This document shows positions 11,950 through 20,389 of a DNA stretch of 64,000 nt, piece after piece. Every line of letters begins with the position of its first letter. Position 1 is the stretch's first letter. The notes under the pieces are model-generated. The model ran no database searches. It saw only the letters and a program-made list of their open reading frames with translations, and had not been told where the DNA came from. The position numbers were made by a program, and so were the translations under genes. This DNA is from Plantibacter sp050587525 (lineage in GTDB: Bacteria; Actinomycetota; Actinomycetes; Actinomycetales; Microbacteriaceae). The DNA lies in assembly GCF_050587525.1 (NCBI RefSeq), contig NZ_JBOBFT010000012.1, positions 62,001-126,000 of the forward strand, read 5' to 3'.

Positions 11950-12269
11950 GCAGTCGCCGGACGGGTGGAGCGGACCGGAGAAGCACGCGCGAGCCGGTCC
12001 ACCGGACGCGATCGGGCGCGAACCGCCGTGACACGACACGACCGACGACCGTGTCCTGCATATGGGGGATATCCCTCTACTCGGCGAGCGTCCACCGGGA
12101 GTACAGTCGGTGCACCGCCTGGTTTCGCCCGGCGGCCACCCGTTCCTGAACATCGCGGACGGCGACTGCACCGAAGGAGTTCGTCTCCCGGCCCAGCCGT
12201 CGCCCGGAGAGCGCGCCGTGTGTGGGGATGCACGGACCCGACGCGTTTCACCCCAGGAACGTGTTCCCC
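11950..12269. other. Non-coding stretch between the VOC gene and the pyr promoter
   Basis: No ORF here has a ribosome site or family resemblance; the long frames on both strands are Arg/Pro/Ser-rich shadows. It contains a G/C block at 12064-12110 that resembles a block at 43283-43330. Confidence 0.5.
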
Positions 12270-12300
12270 GCCGCATGGCCTCGGCCGTCGTGCGGCGGGG
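12266..12300 (-). terminator. Strong hairpin downstream of the VOC gene
   Basis: CCCCGCCGCA (12266-12275) and TGCGGCGGGG (12291-12300) are perfectly complementary over 10 bp around a 15-nt loop. It lies past the end of the nusB-VOC transcript and upstream of the pyr promoter, so a terminator is plausible, but no clear T-run follows. Confidence 0.45.
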
Positions 12301-12411
12301 AGCCTCAGGGTCACGTGTTGCGACGCGATTCACGCCTCGCCAACGAGTGCCGTGCCGCATGGCCTCGGCCGTCGTGCGGCGGGGAGCCTCAGGGTCACGT
12401 GTTGCGACGCG
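12270..12411. repeat. Two identical 58-bp direct repeats
   Basis: Positions 12270-12327 and 12354-12411 are identical over 58 bp and are separated by 26 bp. Each copy carries a GCCGCA...TGCGGC inverted pair. The second copy ends 10 bp from the stop of the VOC gene. No coding role is evident. Confidence 0.9.
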
Positions 12412-12421
12412 CAGAGACTCG

Positions 12422-12808
12422 CTACGCCTCGTACAGCTCCAACGGCAGCTCGTCGGGATCGAAGAAGAAGACCATCTTGCGTCCCGTGTGCGGATCGATC
12501 CGCACCTCCTCGACGCGGACGCCCTTCGCGACGAGTTCCGCACGCGCCCCATCCACGTCGTCGACCGCGAACGCGAGGTGCCGGAGCCCCAACGCCTCCG
12601 GTCCGCTCGGCCGCTTCGGCGGATCCGGGAAGGAGAAGAGCTCGATGAGGTACTCGCCGTTCAGTGCGAGATCCCCCATCCACGAATCGCGCTCGGCCCG
12701 GAACACCTCGGAGAGGAGTTCGCAGCCGAGCACGTCCGTGTAGAACCGTTTCGACGCTTCGTAGTCACTCGCGATGATCGCGATGTGGTGCACGCGCTTC
12801 AGGTCCAT
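12422..12808 (-). CDS. VOC family protein (glyoxalase I-like, YaeR/GloA2 type)
   Basis: The 128-residue product is a single vicinal-oxygen-chelate domain with two beta-alpha-beta-beta-beta units. Metal-site candidates are H8 in VHHIAI, E55 in YLIELF, H76 in LRHLAF and E124 in LELYEA. The closest family by length and motif is the YaeR/GloA2 group, whose substrate is not settled. It follows nusB by 9 bp at the end of the aro-efp-nusB run. Confidence 0.85.
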   Translation of the reverse strand: MDLKRVHHIAIIASDYEASKRFYTDVLGCELLSEVFRAERDSWMGDLALNGEYLIELFSFPDPPKRPSGPEALGLRHLAFAVDDVDGARAELVAKGVRVEEVRIDPHTGRKMVFFFDPDELPLELYEA

Positions 12809-12817
12809 CGATGGGTC

Positions 12818-13234
12818 CTATCGGGGGTTGATCTGCGAGATCTTGCCGAGGAGTCCGTTGATGAAGCCGGCGGAGTCGTCGGTGGACAACGTCTTGGCGG
12901 CTTCCACGGCCTCGTCGATCGCCACGCCGTGCGGGATCTCCTCGTTGAAGAGGATCTCCCAGATGGCGATGCGCAGGATCGCGCGGTCGACCGTCGGCAT
13001 CCGCGCGAGCGTCCACCCCTGGGCGTACGTCTCGATCTGCTCGTCGATCTCGGCGGCGTGATCGCTCACGCCGTCCACGATCTCACGCGCGTACAGCCAG
13101 GAGGCCTGGCGGTCCGGTTCGCTCACGGCGCGCTGCGCCTCGGCGGACAGGACGTCGGCGATCGGCGACTGACGGACGTCGGCCTGGTACAGCAGGTCGA
13201 GGGCGCGCTTGCGCGCTTTGGTGCGTGCTCCCAC
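12818..13234 (-). CDS. nusB: Transcription antitermination factor NusB
   Basis: NusB with S10 (NusE) binds boxA RNA and prevents premature termination in rRNA operons. The 138-residue, helix-rich product has ARKRALDLLYQAD near 7-19 and the C-terminal hallmark DEAVEAAKTLSTDDSAGFING near 106-126 (cited by its ends). GTG start at 13234 shares one base with the efp stop (TAGTG). Confidence 0.95.
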   Translation of the reverse strand: MGARTKARKRALDLLYQADVRQSPIADVLSAEAQRAVSEPDRQASWLYAREIVDGVSDHAAEIDEQIETYAQGWTLARMPTVDRAILRIAIWEILFNEEIPHGVAIDEAVEAAKTLSTDDSAGFINGLLGKISQINPR

Positions 13235-13797
13235 TAGTCGTTGACGCGACCGAGGTAGTCGCCCGTCCTGGTGTCGACCTTGACCTTGGTGCCGGTCTCG
13301 AGGAACAGCGGGACCTGGATCTCGTAGCCGGTCTCGACCGTCGCGGGCTTCGTGCCGCCGGTCGAGCGGTCGCCCTGCAGGCCGGGCTCCGTGTACGTGA
13401 CCTCGAGGATGACCGATGCGGGGAGCTCGACGTACAGCGGGTTGCCGTTGTTGAGCGCGACCGTGACGGCCTGGTTCTCGAGCAGGAAGTTCTTGGTGTC
13501 GCCCACGATGACGGCGGGGATGGTGATCTGGTCGTAGTCGCTCGTGTCCATGAACACGTATGCGTCGCCGTCCGCGTAGAGGTACGTGAAGTCACGGCGG
13601 TCGACGTTCTCGATCTCGATCTTGGTGCCGGCGTTGTACGTCTTGTCGACGACCTTGCCGGTCATGATGTTCTTCATCTTGGTGCGGACGAACGCGCCAC
13701 CCTTGCCGGGCTTGACGTGCTGGAACTCGATCACGGTCCACAGCTGGCCGTCGATGTTGAGGACGACGCCGTTTCTGATGTCAGCGGTAGATGCCAT
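13234..13797 (-). CDS. efp: Translation elongation factor P
   Basis: EF-P relieves ribosomes stalled at polyproline stretches. The 187-residue product has three beta-barrel domains. The tip loop of domain I reads KPGKGGAF (about 29-36); its lysine corresponds to the one modified in some bacteria, but no EpmA/EpmB or YmfI gene is seen here and many actinobacteria use the bare residue. The order aroQ-efp-nusB is typical of the phylum. Confidence 0.97.
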   Translation of the reverse strand: MASTADIRNGVVLNIDGQLWTVIEFQHVKPGKGGAFVRTKMKNIMTGKVVDKTYNAGTKIEIENVDRRDFTYLYADGDAYVFMDTSDYDQITIPAVIVGDTKNFLLENQAVTVALNNGNPLYVELPASVILEVTYTEPGLQGDRSTGGTKPATVETGYEIQVPLFLETGTKVKVDTRTGDYLGRVND

Positions 13798-13893
13798 GTG
13801 AGAGTGTGTCCGTTCGGTGGATGGTGTACGGCCGGATGCGACCCAACGAACGAGTGTAGCCGCCGCGAGGACGTGCGGCCAACGAACCCTCGC

Positions 13894-14349
13894 TCAGGCC
13901 GGGTGTTTCGTGCCCTGGTCCCGGGTGATGACGTCGAGGGCGAGGCGGTAGGAGTCGAAGCCGAAGCCGGCGATGACGCCCGTCGCGATGCCGGAGATAA
14001 CGCTCGTGTGACGGAACGTCTCCCGAGTGTGCGGGTTGGAGATGTGGACCTCGATGAGCGTGAGGCCGGCTTTCGTGACGAGGGCCGCGGCATCACGCAG
14101 TCCGTAGCTGTAGTGCGTGAACGCGGCGGGGTTCAGAATGACGGACGTCCGGCTGTCGACGGCGCCGTGGAGCCAGGCGATGAGCTCGGCCTCGTCGTCG
14201 GTCTGACGGAGGTCGATCGCGGTGCCGGCCGGCGCGCTCTCCTGCAGGTAGCTGCGGAGCGCGTCGAGGTCGGCGGAGCCGTAGACGTCGGGTTCGCGGC
14301 TGCCGAGGCGCCCGAGGTTGGGCCCGTTGAGTACGAGGACGGTCGTCAT
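13894..14349 (-). CDS. aroQ: 3-dehydroquinate dehydratase, type II
   Basis: AroQ converts 3-dehydroquinate to 3-dehydroshikimate. The 151-residue length, LVLNGPNLGRLGSREPDVYG near 5-24 with catalytic Y23, and H102 in EVHISN identify the type II dodecameric enzyme. It lies 24 bp after aroB in the chorismate cluster. Confidence 0.97.
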   Translation of the reverse strand: MTTVLVLNGPNLGRLGSREPDVYGSADLDALRSYLQESAPAGTAIDLRQTDDEAELIAWLHGAVDSRTSVILNPAAFTHYSYGLRDAAALVTKAGLTLIEVHISNPHTRETFRHTSVISGIATGVIAGFGFDSYRLALDVITRDQGTKHPA

Positions 14350-14373
14350 GTCTTCAGCGTATCCGGTCCCGGC

Positions 14374-15453
14374 TCAGGAGCCGATCTCCTGGTACGCGGC
14401 GAAGAGGAGCGAGGCTTCCGGGCCCTGGAGCACGGTCGGCTTGGCGATGTCGTCGAGCACGATGAAGCGCAGCATCGAGCCGCGCGTCTTCTTGTCGCGC
14501 TGCATCGTGGCGATGAGCGTGTTCCAGCGACCGACGGGGTACGAGACGGGGAGCGTCAGGAGTTCGAGCACACGACGGTGGCGGTCGACGGCCTCGTCCG
14601 AGAGGCGACCGGCCAGGCGGGACAGCTCCGCGGCGAACATCATGCCGACGGCGACGGCCGCGCCGTGGCGCCACTGGTAGCGCTCGGTGTGCTCGATCGC
14701 GTGCCCGAGGGTGTGACCGTAGTTGAGGATCTCGCGGAGGCCCTGTTCCGTGAAGTCCTCGCTCACGACGTCCGCCTTCATCTGGATGGCGAGTTCGATG
14801 GCGCGCCGGAACTCCGGCGTCGTCGGATCGGTCGCGCGATCGACGTCGGCTTCGACGATGTCGAGGATCTCCGGGTAGCGGATGAACCCGGCTTTGACGA
14901 CCTCCGCGAATCCGGCGAGGATCTCGTTCTTCGGCAGGGTGTCGAGGGTGTCCAGGTCGTTGATGACGGCGGCGGGAGCATAGAACGCTCCCACGAGGTT
15001 CTTGCCCTCTGCGGTGTTGATGGCGGTCTTCCCCCCGACGGCGGCGTCGACCATGCCGAGCACGGTCGTCGGCAGCTGGACGAGGCGGACGCCGCGGAGC
15101 CACGTGGCGGCGACGAAGCCGGCGACGTCGGTCACCGCTCCCCCGCCGAAGCCGATGACGGCGTCGGTCCTGGTGAAGTTCGCCTGCCCCATGACGCCCC
15201 AGCAGAATGCTGCGACCTCGACGCGCTTGCCGGCTTCCGCATCGGGGATCTCCGCGAGGAGGACCTCGTAGTGCTCGAGGAGCGATTCGCGGAGGCGTGC
15301 AGCCTTCTCGCCGAGGGTCGGCGGGTGCACGATCAGGACACGCGCGACGTTCGTGCCGAGCGCCTCCACGATCTCAGCGCCCAGCCCGCGGCCGACGATG
15401 ATCGGGTACGGGTTGTCCCCCGTGACCTCGATGACGGTACGTTCTGTGGTCAT
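14374..15453 (-). CDS. aroB: 3-dehydroquinate synthase
   Basis: AroB cyclises DAHP to 3-dehydroquinate with NAD+ and a divalent metal. The 359-residue product shows GGGAVTDVAGFVAATWLRG near 101-119, the lysine in GKTAIN, and the metal-site region LNYGHTLGHAIEH near 257-269. Its ATG overlaps the aroK stop by 4 bp. Confidence 0.97.
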   Translation of the reverse strand: MTTERTVIEVTGDNPYPIIVGRGLGAEIVEALGTNVARVLIVHPPTLGEKAARLRESLLEHYEVLLAEIPDAEAGKRVEVAAFCWGVMGQANFTRTDAVIGFGGGAVTDVAGFVAATWLRGVRLVQLPTTVLGMVDAAVGGKTAINTAEGKNLVGAFYAPAAVINDLDTLDTLPKNEILAGFAEVVKAGFIRYPEILDIVEADVDRATDPTTPEFRRAIELAIQMKADVVSEDFTEQGLREILNYGHTLGHAIEHTERYQWRHGAAVAVGMMFAAELSRLAGRLSDEAVDRHRRVLELLTLPVSYPVGRWNTLIATMQRDKKTRGSMLRFIVLDDIAKPTVLQGPEASLLFAAYQEIGS

Positions 15454-16061
15454 TTCGGCTCCTTGGCCCAGGCGACGAGTTCGTCGACGATGCCCGAGAT
15501 CGGGCGGTTCGAGGTGTCGAACGTCACGGTCGCGAGACGTTCGTAGACGGGTCGACGCGCCGCGTAGATACGAGACCAGGCGTCGGGATCGTCGCGCAGC
15601 AGCGGACGTTTGTCGAGGTTCGCCCTGGCGAGGACGGCTTCCGCCGTCACGGTGAGGAGCGCGACCCTGGCAGAGGCGAGTTCCGCCTGCGTCTCCGCGT
15701 GGAGCACGGCCCCGCCGCCGAGGGAGACGACCGCTTCGCTCCGGAGCGCTGCCGCGACCGCGGCGCGTTCAAGGTCGCGGAAGTGCGCTTCGCCGTGCGT
15801 GTCGAAGATCGCTGTGATTGGCCCGTGCTCGCCCTGGATGACCGAATCGGTGTCGATGAACGGCACCCCGAGACGCTTCGCGAGCTGCTTCCCCGCGCGG
15901 CTCTTGCCCGCCCCCATCGGACCGATGAGGACTATCGGGAGGTCGATGTGGAGGTCGATGGGCGACGCGTGCTCGGCGGGGTGCTCCTCGCACGCGTCCG
16001 TCTCGCACTCGTCGTCGGGCGATGCACCCGTTCGGTCCGTCGGTTCGCTCGGTTCCGTCAT
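15450..16061 (-). CDS. aroK: Shikimate kinase with an acidic N-terminal extension
   Basis: AroK phosphorylates shikimate at O3. The 203-residue product has the P-loop GPMGAGKS at 47-54, the shikimate-binding DTDSVI near 71-76, and GGGAVL. The first 40 residues are acidic and not part of the kinase fold, so the enzyme may start later; no better ATG with a ribosome site was found. It lies 8 bp after aroC. Confidence 0.94.
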   Translation of the reverse strand: MTEPSEPTDRTGASPDDECETDACEEHPAEHASPIDLHIDLPIVLIGPMGAGKSRAGKQLAKRLGVPFIDTDSVIQGEHGPITAIFDTHGEAHFRDLERAAVAAALRSEAVVSLGGGAVLHAETQAELASARVALLTVTAEAVLARANLDKRPLLRDDPDAWSRIYAARRPVYERLATVTFDTSNRPISGIVDELVAWAKEPK

Positions 16062-16069
16062 GCTGCGGA

Positions 16070-17272
16070 TCAGCCCTCGGCGCCGCGCGTGCGCAGGTTC
16101 GCCGGGATGGCCTGGACGTACCCGTCGAGGTTGCGCTTCGTCTCGGTGACCGAATCGCCGCCGAACTTCTCCAGGACGGCTTCGGCGAGGACGAGCGCGA
16201 CCATGGCCTCTGCGACGACGCCAGCGGCCGGGACGGCACAGACGTCGGATCGCTGGTGGTGGGCGGTCGCGGCTTCGCTCGTGGCGACGTCGATCGTCCG
16301 CAGCGAGTGGGGAACGGTCGCGATGGGCTTCATGCCGGCGCGGACACGAAGCACGGTGCCCGTCGTCATGCCGCCTTCGATGCCGCCTGCGCGGTCGCTC
16401 ACCCGAGTGATCTCACCGGCGTCCTGGACGAGTTCGTCGTGCGCTGCGGAACCGCGGCGCGTGGTCGTCGTGAAGCCGTCGCCGACCTCGACGCCCTTGA
16501 TCGCCTGGATGCCCATGAGCGCGGCGGACAGCCGGGCGTCGAGGCGCCGGTCCCAGTGGACGTAAGAGCCGAGTCCGGGCGGAAGCCCGTAAGCGAGGAC
16601 CTCGACGACGCCCCCGAGGGTGTCGCCCTCCTTCTTTGCGTCGTCGACCTCGGCGACCATCAACTCGGAGGTCGCGGGGTCGAAGCAGCGCAGCGGATCG
16701 GCGTCGAGCGTGTCGACGTCGGACGGCTTCGGCAACGGGCTGCCGTCCGGCACGCGCACGGGCCCGATCGAGAGCGTGTGACTCACGAGGGTGATGCCGA
16801 GCTCACCGAGGAACGCGCGGGCGACGGCGCCCAGGGCGACGCGAGCGGCGGTCTCACGGGCGCTCGCACGTTCGAGAACGGGTCGGGACTCCTCGAAGCC
16901 GTACTTCTGCATGCCGACCAGGTCGGCGTGGCCGGGCCGCGGGCGGGTGAGGGGTGCGTTCCGACCGCGTGAGCGCTCGGTCTCCTCCTCGACGGGTTCC
17001 GGGCTCATGACCTCGACCCACTTGGGCCATTCGGTGTTGCCGATGCGGACGGCGACGGGGCTGCCCATCGACCAGCCGTGGCGGACGCCTCCGGAGATCG
17101 CGAGCTCGTCCTGCTCGAACTTCATGCGCGAACCACGGCCGTAGCCGAGCTTCCTGCGCGCGAGGTCGGCACGGATGCCGTCCATGGAAACAGGGACCCC
17201 CGCGGGGAGCCCCTCGATGACGGCGATGAGTTCCGGGCCGTGAGACTCTCCGGCAGTGAGCCAACGAAGCAT
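16070..17272 (-). CDS. aroC: Chorismate synthase
   Basis: AroC makes chorismate from EPSP using reduced FMN. The 400-residue product begins MLRWLTAGESHGPEL, matching signature 1 (GESHG at 8-12), and holds GRGSRM and RPGHADL. The frame runs 40 codons further upstream, but the conserved N terminus and GGAAAG-like spacing (GGAAAGATAGACCC before ATG) fix the start at 17272. Confidence 0.97.
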   Translation of the reverse strand: MLRWLTAGESHGPELIAVIEGLPAGVPVSMDGIRADLARRKLGYGRGSRMKFEQDELAISGGVRHGWSMGSPVAVRIGNTEWPKWVEVMSPEPVEEETERSRGRNAPLTRPRPGHADLVGMQKYGFEESRPVLERASARETAARVALGAVARAFLGELGITLVSHTLSIGPVRVPDGSPLPKPSDVDTLDADPLRCFDPATSELMVAEVDDAKKEGDTLGGVVEVLAYGLPPGLGSYVHWDRRLDARLSAALMGIQAIKGVEVGDGFTTTTRRGSAAHDELVQDAGEITRVSDRAGGIEGGMTTGTVLRVRAGMKPIATVPHSLRTIDVATSEAATAHHQRSDVCAVPAAGVVAEAMVALVLAEAVLEKFGGDSVTETKRNLDGYVQAIPANLRTRGAEG

Positions 17273-17324
17273 GGGTCTATCTTTCCATAACGGGTGGGGG
17301 TGATCGTGCGCGAAGGACCGGCGG

Positions 17325-18200
17325 TCAGCGCACGGAGCCGTCCGCGGCGAGGCCGACGGAGGCGAGCATGTCCTCGAGAACGGATGATTCATCCTCGAGC
17401 GGGACGAGCGGGTCGCCCGTGAGGAAGATCCGCACCTGGAGCACGGCCTGGTGGACGAGCATCGCGAGGCCGCTCAGGACCCCACCGCCTGCCTCGGTCC
17501 ACGCGGCCGCCAACGGGCTCGGCCACGGGTCGTAGGCGACGTCGAACAGGAGTGCGCCCGCCGCGGCACCGACGAGCGGGGCCGGGTCGATGCCGGAGCC
17601 GCCGGGCAGCGTGCTCACGACGAGCGGCACGGGCGGCAGTGGAGCGTCGAGCGGGATGAAGCCGATCCGGAGCCCGAGTCCGCTGGCCAGATCGGCGAGA
17701 TGCGCCGCCCGCGCGGGAGTGCGGACCGCGACGTCCACGCGTTCAGCGCCGAGCTCGGCGACGGCCATGACCGCCGAGGCGGCAGTCGCTCCCCCGCCGA
17801 GGACGACGGCTTCGTCGATGCGGTTCACCCCGGCCGCGCCGATCGCACGGACGATGCCGCCCACGTCGGTGTTGAAACCCCTCAGCGTGACGCCATCGGC
17901 GCTCCGGTCGAAACGGATGGTGTTGACCGCGCCCGTCGCCGTCGCGACCGCGTCGAGTTCGTCGCAGAGCGCGAACGCCTGCTGTTTGAGCGGCATCGTG
18001 AGCGACAGTCCGCGCCACTCGTCCCCGAGCTCCCCGATGGCGTCGGCGAGTTCTGACGCCTCCACACGGCGCGCCTCGTACTCCCACGGCAGCCCGAGCC
18101 GCCCGTAGGCGATCCGATGCAGCGTCGGTGACTTCGAGTGCGCGATGGGCGATCCGATGACCGCCAGTCGCTGCGGGTTACTGGTACTCAGGGTGCTCAT
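17325..18200 (-). CDS. aroE: Shikimate dehydrogenase
   Basis: AroE reduces 3-dehydroshikimate to shikimate with NADPH. The 291-residue product has IGSPIAHSKSP near 15-25, the catalytic lysine K72 in LTMPLKQ, NTDVGG, and the nucleotide loop GGGATAAS. Its start overlaps the 3' end of mltG by 23 bp, which is longer than other overlaps in the cluster, but no later start fits the conserved N terminus. Confidence 0.94.
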   Translation of the reverse strand: MSTLSTSNPQRLAVIGSPIAHSKSPTLHRIAYGRLGLPWEYEARRVEASELADAIGELGDEWRGLSLTMPLKQQAFALCDELDAVATATGAVNTIRFDRSADGVTLRGFNTDVGGIVRAIGAAGVNRIDEAVVLGGGATAASAVMAVAELGAERVDVAVRTPARAAHLADLASGLGLRIGFIPLDAPLPPVPLVVSTLPGGSGIDPAPLVGAAAGALLFDVAYDPWPSPLAAAWTEAGGGVLSGLAMLVHQAVLQVRIFLTGDPLVPLEDESSVLEDMLASVGLAADGSVR

Positions 18201-19902
18201 CCATCCATGCGAGCCACTTGGCGACGGCTGCGTCGTGCTCCTCGCCCGTCGTGGAGAAGATCGTCTCCCCCGTGTCGAGGTTCCAGGTCACGAAGTACAG
18301 CCACGGGCCGTCCGCCGGGTGCAACGCCGCATCGATCGCGAGGTCGCCCGGGTTCGAGATGGGGCCGACGACCATGCCGGGGTGCACGTAGGTGTTGTAC
18401 GGGTTGCCCGCGTCCTCGCGCTCGGCGTCGGAGGTTGACACCCGGTGGGTGTTGCCGGTTCCGTAGGCGACCGTCGCATCGGACTGCAGGAGCCCACTCT
18501 CCCACTGTGCGGGGTCGAGGCGGTTCAGGAAGACGCGCGAGACCTTGTAGTAGTCGTCCTTGAGGCCGGCTTCCTTCTGCACGAGCGATGCGAGGACGAT
18601 CGTCTTCCAGCGGTCCGCCGGCACGACCCCGGCATCATCGAGCGCTTGGAACGACCGGTCGACGAACATCTTCAGGATGTCGTGGGCGTTCGTGCCTGGC
18701 GGGATCGTATACGTCGCCGGGAACAGGAAGCCCTCGAGCGTCTTCGCCTCGGCCGGCAGGCCGAACGCCGAGGGATCGGCGGCCGCCGCCTGGAGGTCGG
18801 CGAGGGCGATACCGGTCGTCTCTGAGATGGATTCGAGGACGTCGGCTTCGACGGTCCCCTCGGGAACCACGACGGCGTCCTTCAACCTGTTCTTCTCGTC
18901 CAGGAGGGCATCGAGTGCCGACTGCGCGCTCATGTTCTTCTTCAGCTGGTACGCGCCGGGGAAGAATTCCGGTTGCTTCGGCTCCGCGAGGAGCAGGTCG
19001 TAGAAGGCGTCGAAGGTCTTCGTGACGCCTGCAGCGTGGAGGGTCTTGGCGATGTCCTCGCCGATGTCGCCCTCCTTGATCATGACGGTGACGTCGCCCG
19101 TGCCGGTGCCCTCGTAGTCGTTGGGCTCCTCCCAGCCGAGCACCTTACGGATCTGCGGCTCGTAGGTCGTCCAGATGAACGCACCGCAGCCGACGATCGC
19201 ACCGACGACGACGACCGAGACGATGAGGGCGATGAGGCCGCGACGACCGTGCTTCTCGCGTGGCGGGTATCCGCCGCCCTTCGCTCGACGCTGGCCCCGG
19301 TGCGGCGGTTCCCCGTCGTGGCCGTCGCCCGAGATTGGAGCATCGCCGAACGCGGTGAGGATCGCATCGGTGCCGAGGTGCGGGCCGTCGTCGAGGACCG
19401 TGCTCGTGGGCACCTGCGGCGCTGCGGGCGCTCGGGATGCTCCGGGTGCTGCTGCTGCTGCTGCTGGCGTGACTGGCGCCGCGGAAGCTACGGGTGCAGC
19501 TGCAGGTACAGGTGCAGGTGCAGATGCAGATGCAGATGCAGCACCGGTCGTCTGAGCGCCGGTCGTCTGAGCACTGGGCGGTGTCGGAGGTGTCACGAGG
19601 GGCCGCTCGGTCGCAGGCGACGGCGTGACGGGTGGGCGGAGCACGGGCGGCTCGACCGCCGGAACGGGAGTCTCAGCCACGGCAGGCGCGGGGTTGGAGG
19701 CAGGAGTAGTACCAGCGGCAGGAGCAGCTGACTCCGCGGGGGCTGCATCCGCAACGCGGGGCGGCGTCGCAGCGGCCTGCGCAGCGCGCTCGGCCTCCTG
19801 CCGCTGCTCGAGTTCGCGGGCCTCGCGCCGGGACAGCGGAACCGCCGGCGGCTCGGTGAACGATTCGTCCTCAGGTGGATTCGGGGGCGTCACATTCGGC
19901 AC
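18178..19902 (-). CDS. mltG: Endolytic murein transglycosylase MltG with a long low-complexity N-terminal region
   Basis: MltG (YceG) cuts nascent glycan strands and sets their length. The 574-residue product has a cytosolic N-terminal region of about 220 residues rich in Ala, Pro, Thr and Ser, one membrane helix (LIALIVSVVVVGAIVGCGAF), a LysM-like segment and the catalytic YceG domain with its glutamate in LVQKEAG. GTG at 19902 is chosen because AGAAGGA lies 8 bases upstream. Microsatellites at 19447-19576 encode part of the disordered region, so its length may vary between strains. It follows ruvX by 13 bp and precedes aroE. Confidence 0.92.
   Translation of the reverse strand: MPNVTPPNPPEDESFTEPPAVPLSRREARELEQRQEAERAAQAAATPPRVADAAPAESAAPAAGTTPASNPAPAVAETPVPAVEPPVLRPPVTPSPATERPLVTPPTPPSAQTTGAQTTGAASASASAPAPVPAAAPVASAAPVTPAAAAAAPGASRAPAAPQVPTSTVLDDGPHLGTDAILTAFGDAPISGDGHDGEPPHRGQRRAKGGGYPPREKHGRRGLIALIVSVVVVGAIVGCGAFIWTTYEPQIRKVLGWEEPNDYEGTGTGDVTVMIKEGDIGEDIAKTLHAAGVTKTFDAFYDLLLAEPKQPEFFPGAYQLKKNMSAQSALDALLDEKNRLKDAVVVPEGTVEADVLESISETTGIALADLQAAAADPSAFGLPAEAKTLEGFLFPATYTIPPGTNAHDILKMFVDRSFQALDDAGVVPADRWKTIVLASLVQKEAGLKDDYYKVSRVFLNRLDPAQWESGLLQSDATVAYGTGNTHRVSTSDAEREDAGNPYNTYVHPGMVVGPISNPGDLAIDAALHPADGPWLYFVTWNLDTGETIFSTTGEEHDAAVAKWLAWMDEHPEYQ
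19447..19576. repeat. Microsatellite tract inside mltG
   Basis: The stretch holds about seven TGC triplets (19447-19466), eight TGCAGN-type hexamers (19495-19542, one with TACAGG) and a 15-bp tandem duplication around GGTCGTCTGAGC (about 19545-19575). All units are multiples of three, so changes in copy number would keep the mltG frame. Confidence 0.85.
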
Positions 19903-19915
19903 AGGCGCGTCCTTC

Positions 19916-20386
19916 TCACAGGTCGATGAGGGTTCCGGGGGCTCGGCCCGAACCGCGTTCAGCGTCGAGGGCGTACTGCAAGAGTATGACGGCGGCGACC
20001 TGATCGACAATCGACCGGGTGGTTTTGGAGCGTCTTCCCGCCGATCTCAGAGCCGCATGAGCCGTCACCGTCGTCAATCGCTCGTCCACGAGACGGGTCG
20101 GGAGACCCGTCGCCGCAGCGAGCCTGGCGGCGAACTCGCGCGCGTCCCCCGTCGATGCCGTGTCCTTCCCCGCGAGGGAGATGGGCAGGCCGACGACGAG
20201 TTCGACGACGCTCAAATCGACGCAGATCGCCGTGATGGCGGCGATGTCGGCGTCGCCGCCGAGATCACGCGCGACCGTCTCGACAGGGGTCGCGAGCAGC
20301 CCGTCTGGGTCGCTCCGGGCGACGCCGACGCGGGCTTTGCCCACGTCGACGCCGAGACGCACACCGCGTCTGAACCCGTCGGACAC
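19916..20386 (-). CDS. ruvX: Putative pre-16S rRNA nuclease / Holliday junction resolvase-like protein
   Basis: The 156-residue product is YqgF/RuvX: RNase H-like fold with LGVDVGKARVGVA near 11-23, VVGLPISLAG near 64-73, VDERLTTVTA near 99-108 and a late aspartate in VDQVAA. Members process the 5' end of 16S rRNA in Escherichia coli, and a role in recombination has been proposed in mycobacteria. GTG start, 3 bp after alaS. Confidence 0.94.
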   Translation of the reverse strand: MSDGFRRGVRLGVDVGKARVGVARSDPDGLLATPVETVARDLGGDADIAAITAICVDLSVVELVVGLPISLAGKDTASTGDAREFAARLAAATGLPTRLVDERLTTVTAHAALRSAGRRSKTTRSIVDQVAAVILLQYALDAERGSGRAPGTLIDL

Positions 20387-20389
20387 GTC

